Shown here in pieces: positions 40,863 through 51,885 of a DNA stretch of 64,000 nucleotides (its first letter is position 1; each line of letters opens with the position of its first letter). The DNA lies in NCBI RefSeq assembly GCF_012489685.1, contig NC_080046.1:26666223-26730222 (forward strand), written 5' to 3'. A program made the translations under genes and the position numbers. The notes beneath the pieces were generated by a model, which was given only the letters and a program-made list of their open reading frames with translations, did not search any database and had not been told where the DNA came from. The stretch is from Lotus japonicus (Eukaryota; Streptophyta; Magnoliopsida; Fabales; Fabaceae).

Positions 40863-42898
40863 AAGACTCCTTATGAATTGTGGAAGAACATAAAGCCCAA
40901 CATTTCTTATTTTCATCCTTTTGGCTGTGTTTGTTATGTTCTCAATACTAAGGATAGATTGCATAAATTTGATGCTAAGTCTTCTAAGTGTCTATTACTC
41001 GGTTACTCTGAGAGATCTAAAGGTTTTAGACTTTATAATACTGATGCTAAGACTATTGAAGAATCTATTCATGTTAGATTTGACGATAAGCTTGACTCTG
41101 ACCAGTCAAAGCTAGTTGAAAAGTTTGCAGATTTAAGCATTAATGTTTCTGACAAAGGCAAAGCTCCAGAGGAAGTTGAGCCAGAGGAAGATGAATCAGA
41201 GGAAGAAGCTGGTCCCTCTAACTCACAAACTCTGAAGAAGAGCAGAATCACTGCAGCTCACCCTAAGGAATTGATTCTGGGCAACAAAGACGAACCAGTC
41301 AGAACCAGATCTGCCTTCAGACCCTCTGAAGAGACCTTGCTCAGTCTGAAAGGATTGGTGTCCTTAATTGAACCCAAGTCCATAGATGAAGCTCTTCAGG
41401 ACAAGGATTGGATTCTGGCCATGGAAGAAGAACTGAATCAATTTTCCAAGAACGATGTTTGGAGCTTAGTGAAGAATCCTGAGAGTGTCGATGTTATTGG
41501 AACGAAGTGGGTATTCAGAAACAAGCTGAATGAGAAAGGAGATGTAGTCAGAAACAAGGCAAGGCTAGTTGCTCAAGGCTACAGCCAGCAGGAAGGAATA
41601 GACTACACTGAAACATTTGCTCCAGTAGCAAGACTGGAGGCAATCAGACTGTTGATCTCTTTCTCAGTAAATCACAACATAGTTCTACATCAGATGGACG
41701 TAAAGAGTGCCTTCCTAAATGGTTATATCTCAGAGGAAGTCTATGTTCATCAACCCCAGGTTTTGAAGATGAGAAGAAACCAGACCATGTGTTCAAATTG
41801 AAGAAATCACTCTACGGTCTGAAGCAAGCTCCCAGAGCATGGTATGAGAGACTTAGCTCATTCCTTCTGGAGAATGAGTTTGTAAGGGGTAAAGTAGATA
41901 CAACTCTTTTTTGCAAGACTTATAAAGATGATATCTTAATTGTGCAAATTTATGTTGATGATATTATATTTGGTTCTGCTAATCAATCTCTATGCAAAGA
42001 ATTTTCTGAGATGATGCAGGCTGAATTTGAGATGAGTATGATGGGAGAATTAAAGTACTTTCTGGGAATACAAGTTGATCAAACACCAGAAGGAACATAT
42101 ATCCATCAGAGCAAGTACACTAAAGAACTTCTGAAGAAGTTCAATATGCTGGAATCTACAGTGGCCAAAACTCCAATGCATCCTACATGCATTCTGGAGA
42201 AAGAAGATAAAAGTGGTAAAGTATGTCAGAAGCTCTATCGTGGCATGATAGGTTCACTTCTATACTTAACTGCATCTAGGCCAGACATATTATTTAGTGT
42301 TCACTTATGTGCTCGTTTCCAATCAGATCCAAGGGAAACCCACTTAACTGCTGTTAAGAGGATCCTAAGGTATCTGAAAGGCACCACTAACCTTGGCTTG
42401 ATGTATAAGAAAACATCAGAGTATAAGCTTTCAGGTTACTGTGATGCTGATTATGCTGGAGATAGAACAGAGAGAAAAAGTACTTCTGGAAATTGTCAAT
42501 TTCTGGGAAGCAATCTAGTCTCATGGGCAAGCAAGAGGCAATCAACCATTGCACTATCAACTGCAGAGGCAGAATATATCTCAGCAGCAATATGCAGCAC
42601 TCAGATGCTCTGGATGAAACATCAGCTGGAGGATTATCAGATCCTTGAGAGCAATATCCCAATCTATTGTGATAACACTGCTGCAATCTCATTGAGTAAG
42701 AATCCTATCTTGCATTCAAGGGCAAAGCACATTGAGGTAAAGTATCACTTTATTAGAGATTATGTACAGAAGGGCGTACTTCTTCTGAAGTTTGTTGATA
42801 CTGACCATCAATGGGCAGATATCTTTACAAAGCCCTTAGCAGAGGATAGATTTAATTTTATTCTGAAAAATCTAAACATGGACTTTTGTCCAGAGTGA
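40863..42898 (+). pseudogene. Second assembly copy of D pol, 3' two thirds
   Basis: Repeats pol from codon 357 onward (33458-35494). One C is missing in the CCCCC run at about 41752-41756, which breaks the frame before the RT YVDD region. The rest, including YVDD and RNase H, is unchanged. The lost base lies within 0.9 kb of the contig start, which favours an uncorrected error. Not an independent gene. Confidence 0.85.
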
Positions 42899-43341
42899 AG
42901 ATGGATCAGAACCTCTGACTATGATACTTCTTGATCAGAAGATGTCTAGTCCAGAAGGTAACTCAATCAGAGTGTGTGTACCCACTGGTACTGACTCTGA
43001 AGCTGAGACAACAACACGTGTGTCAGTATTTCTGATGCATAGTTCCTTGTGCCCGTGTGACAGTCTGTTATGATTGCGTGTAGATGTGCTTCTCTCCTGT
43101 GTGTGATTTGTGTATTTACTGTTACTATCTATCTTTAATTTTCAACCGTTGATCTTAAAGTGCTTTTTGAATCAACAACGGTTATTTGTTAAAACCCACT
43201 ATACACACACGATCTCTTTCACTTCCGGTTTTTACTCTCGCTCTCTCTGCTTTTCAAAAACCGCTTTTCTCGATTTCTCTCTCGATCTCTCTTCATCTTC
43301 CAACCTTCATCTTCTACCTCAAACCTTCAACCGCTTCAAAA
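42899..43341 (+). other. Second assembly copy of the D leader
   Basis: Same as 35495-35937, with the paired AACCGTT/AACGGTT motifs and CT-rich tract. No ORF. Confidence 0.85.
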
Positions 43342-46179
43342 ATGGTGAGACAAACCAGAAGATCTACTGCAGATGCACCCCAGTTCCCTCACATGGTAGT
43401 TGGTCTAGCAACGGGTCAAAGGGGCCCTGAGAATCCGACACAAGATCAAGGTCAAGCTCAAGACCAGAGTGTTCCAATTGCAGAACGGGGCTGTGCCGTT
43501 CACTGTGTATATGCTCCTGAGGAACTCCAAGTCCTGGCAGAATGGAGATTCGACCTCGACAACCTGGCTACAAATGGGTATGATCTTCGTCCTGAAGTCC
43601 AAGCTCAAGGTTGGGGAAATTACTTCAACAGACTTCGAGGACCGGTGTATGATAGATTAGTCAAGGAATTCTGGAAGCACGCCGACTGCGATGATACTCA
43701 GGTGGTATCTCACATTCTCGGAAGAAAGATCATCATCACAGAGAAGTCTTTCGTGAATTTGCTGGGTGCAGACACTGCTTATGGGTATCGTTTCCAACTC
43801 ACGGAATCGAAGCTGAAACCCAGCACCAAGGATACAATCAACCAGGCCCTGTACACCACTTACAAGCCGGGCAAGACGAGTTACAAGGTAATGGACCTTC
43901 ATCCCAAGCTCAGGATCTGGCACAAAATTTTGCTACACTGCATAAACCAGAGACCAAAGGACAGTTCTCCAGACTACATCAACTTCAACCAGAAGGTGAT
44001 GTTGTTCTTCATCCAAGACCAGAAGAAGATCTGCCTTCCCTACTTCCTGTTCTCCTACTTGAAGGAATGCATCCAGAAGTCTCGCACCACTGCCTCCATC
44101 AAGTCAGCAATCAAATATATCCCCTTTGGGAGACTGCTCTCAGACTTTCTCATTGAAAGCAACCTGGTGCAAGATCTGGTCAATGCTGGATGTGTAGAGG
44201 ATCTGAGCACCATGGTCAGTGATGTCTTCACTGCAAATTCTCTGAAGAAGATGGGTTTGGTCCAGAAGAAGATTGCTCCTGCTCGTGAAGACACATCTTC
44301 TGAGATCAGAAGTAGAAGGATGCCTCTGAATGACTACCCTCTGTGGACACAGGCAGACAATCCTGACGCCATTAGGTGCTATGTTGATGACCTAAGGGCT
44401 CAAGGATTCGAAATTGATCTTGATGATTTCGTCAGCAGACTGCCGCCAGCTCCAGAGTTTCCTTCTCCTCCCAAGAAGAAAGCTCAGAGGAAGATGATAC
44501 TGGACGAATCTTCTGAGGAATCCGATGTCCCTCTGGTCAAAAAGAAGAAGAGAAAGCCTGATGATGGTGATGATAGTGATAATGAGGATGGTCCTCCTAA
44601 GAAGAAGAAGAAGCAGGTCAGAATCGTGGTGAAGCCTACTCGGGTGGAACCAGCTGCTGAAGTGGTCAGAAGGACTGAACCTCCTGCAAGAGTGACTAGA
44701 TCATCAGCACATTCAAGTAAGCCTGCACTTGCTTCTGATGATGATTTGAATTTATTTGATGCACTCCCTATATCTGCCATGCTCAAACACTCCTCAAATC
44801 CCCTCACTCCTATTCCTGAATCCCAACCAGCTGCACAAACCACCTCTCCACCACATTCCCCAAGATCTTCATTCTTTCACCCTTCCCCTACTGAAGCACC
44901 TCTCTGGAATTTGCTTCAGAACCAACCCTCTAGGTCAGAAGAACCTACCTCTCCCATCACCATTCCATACAACCCACTCGAACAACCAGAGCCTACCCAC
45001 ACAGAACATGAACCCAGAACCTCTGATCACTCTGTCCCAAGAGCATCAGAACGTCTGGCTCTCAAACCCACGGATACAGACTCTTCCACAGCCTATACAC
45101 CCGTATCCTTCCCAACCAATGTTGCTGATTCTTCTCCCTCCAATAACTCTGAATCCATTAGAAAATTCATGGAGGTCAGAAAAGAAAAGGTGTCTACCTT
45201 AGAGGAATATTACCTCACTTGTCCAAGCCCTAGGAGATATCCTGGCCCTAGACCTGAACGTCTAGTTGACCCAGATGAACCTATCTTGGCCAATCCTTTA
45301 CAAGAGGCAGACCCTTTGGCTCAACAAGCTCACCCTGCCCCTGACCAACAAGAGCCTATTCAACCAGAAACTGAACCCGAACAATCAGTGTCTAACCAAT
45401 CCTCGGTTAGATCACCCCATCCTCTGGTTGAAACTTCAGACCCTCACCTTGGAACCTCTGAACCCAATACTCAAATGATTAACATTGGTTCTCCACAAGG
45501 TGCCTCTGAAGCTCATAGCAGCAATCACCCAGCCTCTCCTGAAACCAACCTCTCCATAATTCCTTATACTCACCTCCAACCCACATCTCTCTCTGAGTGC
45601 ATCAATATTTTCTATCATGAAGCCTCTTTGAGGCTCCGCAATGTGCACGGTCAGACTGACCTCAGTGAGAATGCTGAACGTGTGGCTGATGAGTGGAACA
45701 ATCTGGGCACTTGGCTAAGGGCTCAAGTTCCAATTATGATGCAGCTCCTGTATGCAGAGGGAAGTCAGAGCATTGAGGCTGCAAAGCAAAGGTTTGCTCG
45801 AAGGGTGGCTCTTCATGAACAAGGACAGAGACACAAGCTTTTTGAAGCTATTGAAGAAGCCAAGAGAAAGAAAGCTCAAGCAGAAGAAGCTGCACGTCAA
45901 GCAGCAGCTCAAGCTGAACAAGCCAGACTAGAGGCAGAGCGACTTGAAGCTGAGGCTGAAGCTCTTAGATGCCAAGCACTTGCACCAGTTGTGTTTACTC
46001 CTGCTGCTTCTGCTTCCATTCCAGATTCTCAAGCTGCTCAGAATGTTCCTTCAGGTTCTGCTCAGTCAAGCTCATCCAGACTCGACATCATGGAACAGCG
46101 TCTTGACATTCATGAATCCATGCTGATTGAGATGAAGCACATGATGATGGAACTTCTGCGACGAACTGACAAACCTTAG
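43342..46179 (+). CDS. Second assembly copy of the D env-like ORF
   Basis: Its translation is identical over all 945 codons to 35938-38775. See that entry for domains. It should be counted once if the duplication is an assembly artefact. Two independent copies with no difference over 2.8 kb, while only homopolymer-type indels occur elsewhere, would be unusual. Confidence 0.85.
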   Translation: MVRQTRRSTADAPQFPHMVVGLATGQRGPENPTQDQGQAQDQSVPIAERGCAVHCVYAPEELQVLAEWRFDLDNLATNGYDLRPEVQAQGWGNYFNRLRGPVYDRLVKEFWKHADCDDTQVVSHILGRKIIITEKSFVNLLGADTAYGYRFQLTESKLKPSTKDTINQALYTTYKPGKTSYKVMDLHPKLRIWHKILLHCINQRPKDSSPDYINFNQKVMLFFIQDQKKICLPYFLFSYLKECIQKSRTTASIKSAIKYIPFGRLLSDFLIESNLVQDLVNAGCVEDLSTMVSDVFTANSLKKMGLVQKKIAPAREDTSSEIRSRRMPLNDYPLWTQADNPDAIRCYVDDLRAQGFEIDLDDFVSRLPPAPEFPSPPKKKAQRKMILDESSEESDVPLVKKKKRKPDDGDDSDNEDGPPKKKKKQVRIVVKPTRVEPAAEVVRRTEPPARVTRSSAHSSKPALASDDDLNLFDALPISAMLKHSSNPLTPIPESQPAAQTTSPPHSPRSSFFHPSPTEAPLWNLLQNQPSRSEEPTSPITIPYNPLEQPEPTHTEHEPRTSDHSVPRASERLALKPTDTDSSTAYTPVSFPTNVADSSPSNNSESIRKFMEVRKEKVSTLEEYYLTCPSPRRYPGPRPERLVDPDEPILANPLQEADPLAQQAHPAPDQQEPIQPETEPEQSVSNQSSVRSPHPLVETSDPHLGTSEPNTQMINIGSPQGASEAHSSNHPASPETNLSIIPYTHLQPTSLSECINIFYHEASLRLRNVHGQTDLSENAERVADEWNNLGTWLRAQVPIMMQLLYAEGSQSIEAAKQRFARRVALHEQGQRHKLFEAIEEAKRKKAQAEEAARQAAAQAEQARLEAERLEAEAEALRCQALAPVVFTPAASASIPDSQAAQNVPSGSAQSSSSRLDIMEQRLDIHESMLIEMKHMMMELLRRTDKP

Positions 46180-46381
46180 TTTTAGGATCTCTTCCTTTTC
46201 TTTCTTTTTCTTTAACGTTGTTTTATTTTTGTCAAACTCTGTTTCTTTTTACTTACTTATTCTACTTTGTTCGTTTGTGATTATCTATGCATATCTATAT
46301 ATACTTGTGTCACATATGTTTGCAAAAATCTTTTTATTCATCATTTCTTTATGTTTACATCATACATTCTTTCCCTAAATT

Positions 46382-46774
46382 CTAGAATGGAGGATCCTTC
46401 CTCATTCTTCTGCACTCCTGGCGCTGCTCTGACCTATCCTTCTCCAGACGCTCCAGTGCATGCTGGATGTTGTTGAGCCTGTCCTTTAGCTCATCCCTCT
46501 CCAGAATCTCTTCTGCAGTCTTGAGCTTCTCTTCCAAACTCTCTTTTTCTTCCAGCAGCTTGAGTTCAAGCCGGCTAAGTTCTTGCACCTCCTCCACGAA
46601 GGCAAGAAATTCCCTCAGGTCTCTCTTCACCTCTGGACGCAGGTCCTCTTCCAGCAGTGTCCGTGTCAGCTCCGCGATGGTCGTTGTACCCTCTGGATGC
46701 CTGATGTTCAGGAACAAGTCCTCCTCAAAGGCCTTCTTCCTCAGCTCGTCTAGTGCTACGATGTATGATGCCAT
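46382..46774 (-). CDS. Opposing-strand 130-aa coiled-coil ORF, copy D
   Basis: ATG at 46774 (MASYIVALDELRKK), stop at 46382, convergent with the env-like ORF whose stop is 203 nt away. TATA box TATATAAAG at 46830-46838 on the same strand. Seven residues differ from copy C and none by indel. The first half has a mixed helical look with an invariant block (RKKAFEEDLFLNIRHPEGTT). The second half is a Glu/Lys/Arg/Leu coiled coil ending MRKDPPF. No signal peptide, zinc motif or DNA-binding motif is recognisable. It may regulate the element or act as an antisense transcript; unknown. Confidence 0.62.
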   Translation of the reverse strand: MASYIVALDELRKKAFEEDLFLNIRHPEGTTTIAELTRTLLEEDLRPEVKRDLREFLAFVEEVQELSRLELKLLEEKESLEEKLKTAEEILERDELKDRLNNIQHALERLEKDRSEQRQECRRMRKDPPF

Positions 46775-46829
46775 TTTTTTTCCTTACTGAAAATTGTTCG
46801 AGGTGTGAAGCTTACCTTTCTCTCCAACG

Positions 46830-46838
46830 CTTTATATA
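46830..46838 (-). promoter_or_regulatory. TATA box of the opposing ORF, copy D
   Basis: TATATAAAG read on the minus strand, about 55 nt before the ATG at 46774. Conserved with A and C. Confidence 0.65.
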
Positions 46839-47565
46839 GGCTTCACTTTCTCTCTGAAAGTTAATGCTCCTACGGTTTCTCGAGGTTAAGTTCTTGGTAA
46901 CTGACCCTTCTCTTTACTCACTTGACCGGTGGTAAACGTTCTTCTCTTGCATTAACTCTTCTATTTATTTCGCCTAACTCTGATTCTTGCATCGTTTTCA
47001 TTTCCTTTAAACTTAGACCTTCTCTAAGGGGGAGTACCTTGTACTTCAAGCTAAGTTTTTCACACCCCAAGCTTTTTGCTTATGACAAAAAGGGGGAGTA
47101 AACCCAGTTTTTGATGTGTAAGATGTGTTAGTGTGATTTATTTTTCTTTTGGAGATTTTAAGAGTTCCACCTTCATGACCATAGATGTGTCACTGGGCAA
47201 ATACAAGGAATACATTTCACTTCTTCTGAAGTGATTATAAGTTGACTCTGATACCCAAGACTCTGATACCTTGTCCATGACTCTGATTACTTATGCGCTC
47301 TGATTACTCGATTTTCATCTATGTCTTAAGTTTTTCACTCTGAACTCTTATATTATTTAGCTCAGACACTAGACTTTACTAACGTTTTCATCAAGTATTA
47401 GATTCAGGGGGAGCTAAGCTCAGAATCAAGCAGTGACTTGAATTCAGAATGAGCAAGATAAACTATTCACATCAGGATAAGTCTTATTCTATATCTCTAA
47501 ACTCTGAGTGAATTCAGTTTAATGTTTAAGAATTGTTCATCAAAAATCTTAGTTTTGTCATCATC
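46839..47565. other. D region with repeated purine tracts
   Basis: No gene. Purine tracts AAGGGGGAG (47026-47034), AAAAAGGGGGAGTA (47087-47100) and CAGGGGGAGC (47405-47414) precede the final tract. Repeated tracts of this kind are known from Sireviruses. Confidence 0.7.
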
Positions 47566-47579
47566 AAAAAGGGGGAGAT
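47566..47579 (+). promoter_or_regulatory. Copy D polypurine tract
   Basis: AAAAAGGGGGAGAT directly before the 3' LTR. Confidence 0.88.
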
Positions 47580-48785
47580 TGTAAGATCAAGTTTTGATCT
47601 AGTAGTACAACTCTATGTTTTGATGATTACAAGTTAACCTTTTGATATGAACAATTGTGGTACTCTAACGTGTTTTTCTGAGTGTGCTATTTGCAGGTTC
47701 TGACCTCAACTCAATCTCACACAAATCAGAAGCACTGTGTATAAAGAGTGACCCAAGCAACGCTTTCGCATTCACCATGTTCAGTATGAACAGTGGAAAA
47801 GCTTCAGAAGTTCTGAAGTTATACAAACTCTGATGTGGACTCAGTCACTAGAAGCTCTGAAGATCCAGAAGTTCTGATAACCAAGAAACACTGAAGGTTC
47901 AGATGTTCTGATGGTGTAGAAGACTCTGAAGATCCAGAAGCTGAATAGTGGAAACTCTGAAGTCCAGAAGCAAGAAACTCTGAAGGCCATGTTCTTCCCT
48001 CTGAGTTCAGAATCAGAAGATACAATGGTCAGAGGATCTGTGCTTTCCCTCTGACTCTGATCAACCGGCTTCACAAGTTCCAATATGAAGCATTCCCCTG
48101 ATCAGAAGTCTCCTAAGTTTAAAGGTCGCGTCGCTATCCAAGTACAAAAGCTACTGTACCTTCCTGACGACCTACCTAACGTTCTCAGCCACAGCAGAAG
48201 CTGGATTTTCCAGAACTGCCCTCCAACGGTAGCATTTCCCATGCATCGCTCAACCCTAATCCTTGGAGTATATAAAGAGGCTGAAGACTGAAAGAAACGG
48301 CTAGAAGCATTCACATACGCAAGACAATCTTAAATTCTTCTAAGTTTTCTTTCATCTGAAATTCATTGAGTTTACTATTAGCTTTTTAGAAGCAAATCTC
48401 TTGTAAACAATTCTTTGATAAACAGTTTGTTTAGTTCCTTTAGGAGATCAAGGTTGATCGGATCCTAGAGAAGACTAAGAGAATGAATCTTAGTGTGAGC
48501 TAAGTCAGTGTAATTGTTAGTCACTTGTAGGTTTCAAGTGCAGTTGTAACTCTTACCTGATTAGTGGATTGCCTTCATTCTAAGAAGGAAGAAATCACCT
48601 TAACGGGTGGACTGGAGTAGCTTGAGTGATTTATCAAGTGAACCAGGATAAAATCCTTGTGTGCTTTTCTATCTCTTATCTTTAGCACTTAAGTTCTCGA
48701 AAGATTTGTCAAAATCTTTAAGGTGGAAGTTTTATACTGAAAACGTTATTCAAACCCCCCCTTTCTACCGTTTTTCATACCTTCA
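47580..48785 (+). repeat. Copy D 3' LTR
   Basis: 1,206 bp, same length as the 5' LTR, with about 4-5 substitutions by eye. TATA box at 48269-48276. Followed by TSD AATCA (48786-48790). Confidence 0.96.
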
Positions 48786-48995
48786 AATCACACACAGGAG
48801 AGAAGCACATCTACACGCAATCATAACAGACTGTCACACGGGCACAAGGAACTATGCATCAGAAATACTGACACACGTGTTGCTGTCTCAGCTTCAGAGT
48901 CAGTACCAGTGGGTACACACACTCTGATTGAGTTACCTTCTGGACTAGACATCTTCTGATCAAGAAGTATCATAGTCAGAGGTTCTGATCCATCT

Positions 48996-51885
48996 TCACT
49001 CTGGACAAAAGTCCATGTTTAGATTTTTCAGAATAAAATTAAATCTATCCTCTGCTAAGGGCTTTGTAAAGATATCTGCCCATTGATGGTCAGTATCAAC
49101 AAACTTCAGAAGAAGTACGCCCTTCTGTACATAATCTCTAATAAAGTGATACTTTACCTCAATGTGCTTTGCCCTTGAATGCAAGATAGGATTCTTACTC
49201 AATGAGATTGCAGCAGTGTTATCACAATAGATTGGGATATTGCTCTCAAGGATCTGATAATCCTCCAGCTGATGTTTCATCCAGAGCATCTGAGTGCTGC
49301 ATGTTGCTGCTGAGATATATTCTGCCTCTGCAGTTGATAGTGCAATGGTTGATTGCCTCTTGCTTGCCCATGAGACTAGATTGCTTCCCAGAAATTGACA
49401 ATTTCCAGAAGTACTTTTTCTCTCTGTTCTATCTCCAGCATAATCAGCATCACAGTAACTTTACCACTTTTATCTTCTTTCTCCAGAATGCATGTAGGAT
49501 GCATTGGAGTCTTGGCCACTGTAGATTCCAGCATATTGAACTTCTTCAGAAGTTCTTTAGTGTACTTGCTCTGATGGATATATGTTCCTTCTGGTGTTTG
49601 ATCAACTTGTATTCCCAGAAAGTACTTTAATTCTCCCATCATACTCATCTCAAATTCAGCCTGCATCATCTCAGAAAATTCTTTGCATAGAGATTGATTA
49701 GCAGAACCAAATATAATATCATCAACATAAATTTGCACAATTAAGATATCATCTTTATAAGTCTTGCAAAAAAGAGTTGTATCTACTTTACCCCTTACAA
49801 ACTCATTCTCCAGAAGGAATGAGCTAAGTCTCTCATACCATGCTCTGGGAGCTTGCTTCAGACCGTACAGTGATTTCTTCAATTTGAACACATGGTCTGG
49901 TTTCTTCTCATCTTCAAAACCTGGGGTTGATGAACATAGACTTCCTCTGAAATATAACCATTTAGGAAGGCAGTCTTCACGTCCATCTGATGTAGAACTA
50001 TGTTGTGATTTACTGAAAAAGAGATCAACAGTCTGATTGCCTCCAGTCTTGCTACTGGAGCAAATGTTTCAGTGTAGTCTATTCCTTCCTGCTGGCTGTA
50101 GCCTTGAGCAACTAGCCTTGCCTTGTTTCTGACTACATCTCCTTTCTCATTCAGCTTGTTTCTGAATACCTATTTCGTTCCAATAACATGGACACTCTCA
50201 GGCTTCTTCACTAAGCTCCAAACATCGTTCTTGGAGAATTGATTCAATTCTTCTTCCATGGCCAGAATCCACTCCTTGTCCTGAAGAGCTTCATCTATGG
50301 ACTTGGGTTCAATTAAGGACACCAATCCTTTCAGACTGAGCAAGGTCTCTTCAGAGGGTCTGAAGGCAGATCTGGTTCTGACTGGTTCGTCTTTGTTGCC
50401 CAAAATCAATTCCTTAGGGTGAGCTGCAGTGATTCTGCTCTTCTTCAGAGTTTGTGAGTTAGAGGGACCAGCTTCTTCCTCTGGTTCATCTTCCTCTGGC
50501 TCAACTTCCTCTGGAGCTTTGCCTTTGTCAGAAACATTAATGCTTAAATCTGCAAACTTTTCAACTAGCTTTGACTGGTCAGAGTCAAGCTTATCGTCAA
50601 ATCTAACATGAATAGATTCTTCAATAGTCTTAGCATCAGTATTATAAAATCTAAAACCTTTAGATCTCTCAGAATAACCAAGTAATAGACATTTAGAAGA
50701 CTTAGCATCAAATTTATGCAATCTATCCTTAGTATTGAGAACATAACAAACACAGCCAAAAGGATGAAAATAAGAAATGTTGGGTTTTATGTTCTTCCAC
50801 AATTCATAAGGAGTCTTATTCAGAATTGGTCTCACAAAGATTCTGTTCTGAATGTAACATGCTGTATTTACTGCCTCTGCCCAAAAGTGCTTAGCCATGC
50901 CAGTTTCTTGGAGCATGGTTCTAGCCATCTCCTGAAGAGTTCTGTTCTTCCTCTCAACAACACCATTTTGTTGAGGAGTTCTGGGACAAGAGAAATCATG
51001 TGCAATTCCATAGGAATCAAACAGACTCTCAAACTTGTCATTCTCAAACTCTCCACCATGGTCACTTCTGACACGCACAATCCTACAAGCCTTCTCGTTT
51101 TGCACTTGAGCAATGAAGGAAGAGAACACAGCATGAGACTCATCCTTGCGGGTTAGAAACTTTACCCATGTCCAACGGCTATAGTCATCAACGATAACCA
51201 TCCCATATCTCTTGCCACCTATAGACTCAGTTTTCACTGGTCCAAAAAGGTCGATATGCAGAAGTTCCAACGGCCTTGAGGTTGAGACAACATTCTTTGC
51301 CTTGAAAGGGACTTTTGTGAATTTGCCTTTCTGACATGCTTCACAAAGAGTGTCTGAAGCGAACTTCAGATTGGGTAAGCCCCTGACAAGGTTTAGCTTG
51401 CTCAGCTGAGAAATCTTTCTCATACTGGCATGCCCTAACCGTCTATGCCATACCCACTGCTCTTCATTAACAGACAGAAGGCACTTCACATTCTGAGCCT
51501 CCAACTCAGATAATCTGATCTTATAAATGTTGTTCTTCCTCTTGCTGTTAAACAGAACAGAGCCATCGATTTGACTTACAGCCCGGCAGGACTTTTGATT
51601 GAATATAACATCATAACCCTTGTCAGCTAATTGACTTATAGACAATAAGTTATGTGTTAAGCCGTCTACCAATAACACATTATCAATGCATGGACTACTA
51701 TCTACACAAATAGTACCAGTACCAACAATTTTACCCTTTTCATTTCCTCCAAAGCCAACTTCGCCTCCAGGCTTAAGTTTCAGCTCTCGGAACATACGCC
51801 TTTCTCCCGTCATGTGACGCGAGCATCCACTGTCCAGATACCATGATTGGTGTTTTAGTGGAGCTATCAAGGATATCTGCAACAT
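48996..51885 (-). pseudogene. Copy C pol, broken
   Basis: Starts as a good pol (protease DSG, integrase HHCC and D,D-35-E intact). A TAG at 50170-50172 replaces the Trp of the KWVFRNK block at the start of RT. One G is missing at about 49923. A 214-nt deletion at about 49459, relative to D, joins KSGKV to the RNase H CDADYAGD region through a 2-bp GT microhomology and shifts the frame. The C-terminal part, from YCDN to DFCPE, follows in a separate frame. No active polyprotein can be made. Confidence 0.92.

Larger units (their letters stand above)
29314..48785 (+). mobile_element. Copy D: youngest Sirevirus element, with an assembly duplication
   Basis: Bounded by near-identical LTRs (29314-30519 and 47580-48785, both 1,206 bp) and TSD AATCA. 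As assembled it is 19.5 kb. However, 33458-40762 and 40863-48174 are one sequence represented twice around a 100-N gap. Counting it once gives about 12.07 kb, close to A (12.13 kb). In that reading gag, pol, the env-like ORF and the opposing ORF are all open. Only about 4-5 LTR substitutions are visible, so this is the youngest and the only potentially autonomous copy here. Confidence 0.93.

Noticed and set aside
40169..48785. A second Sirevirus copy in tandem with D
   Set aside because: The two halves differ only by nine single-base indels whose net equals the length difference, they meet at a 100-N gap, and collapsing them gives the normal element length.
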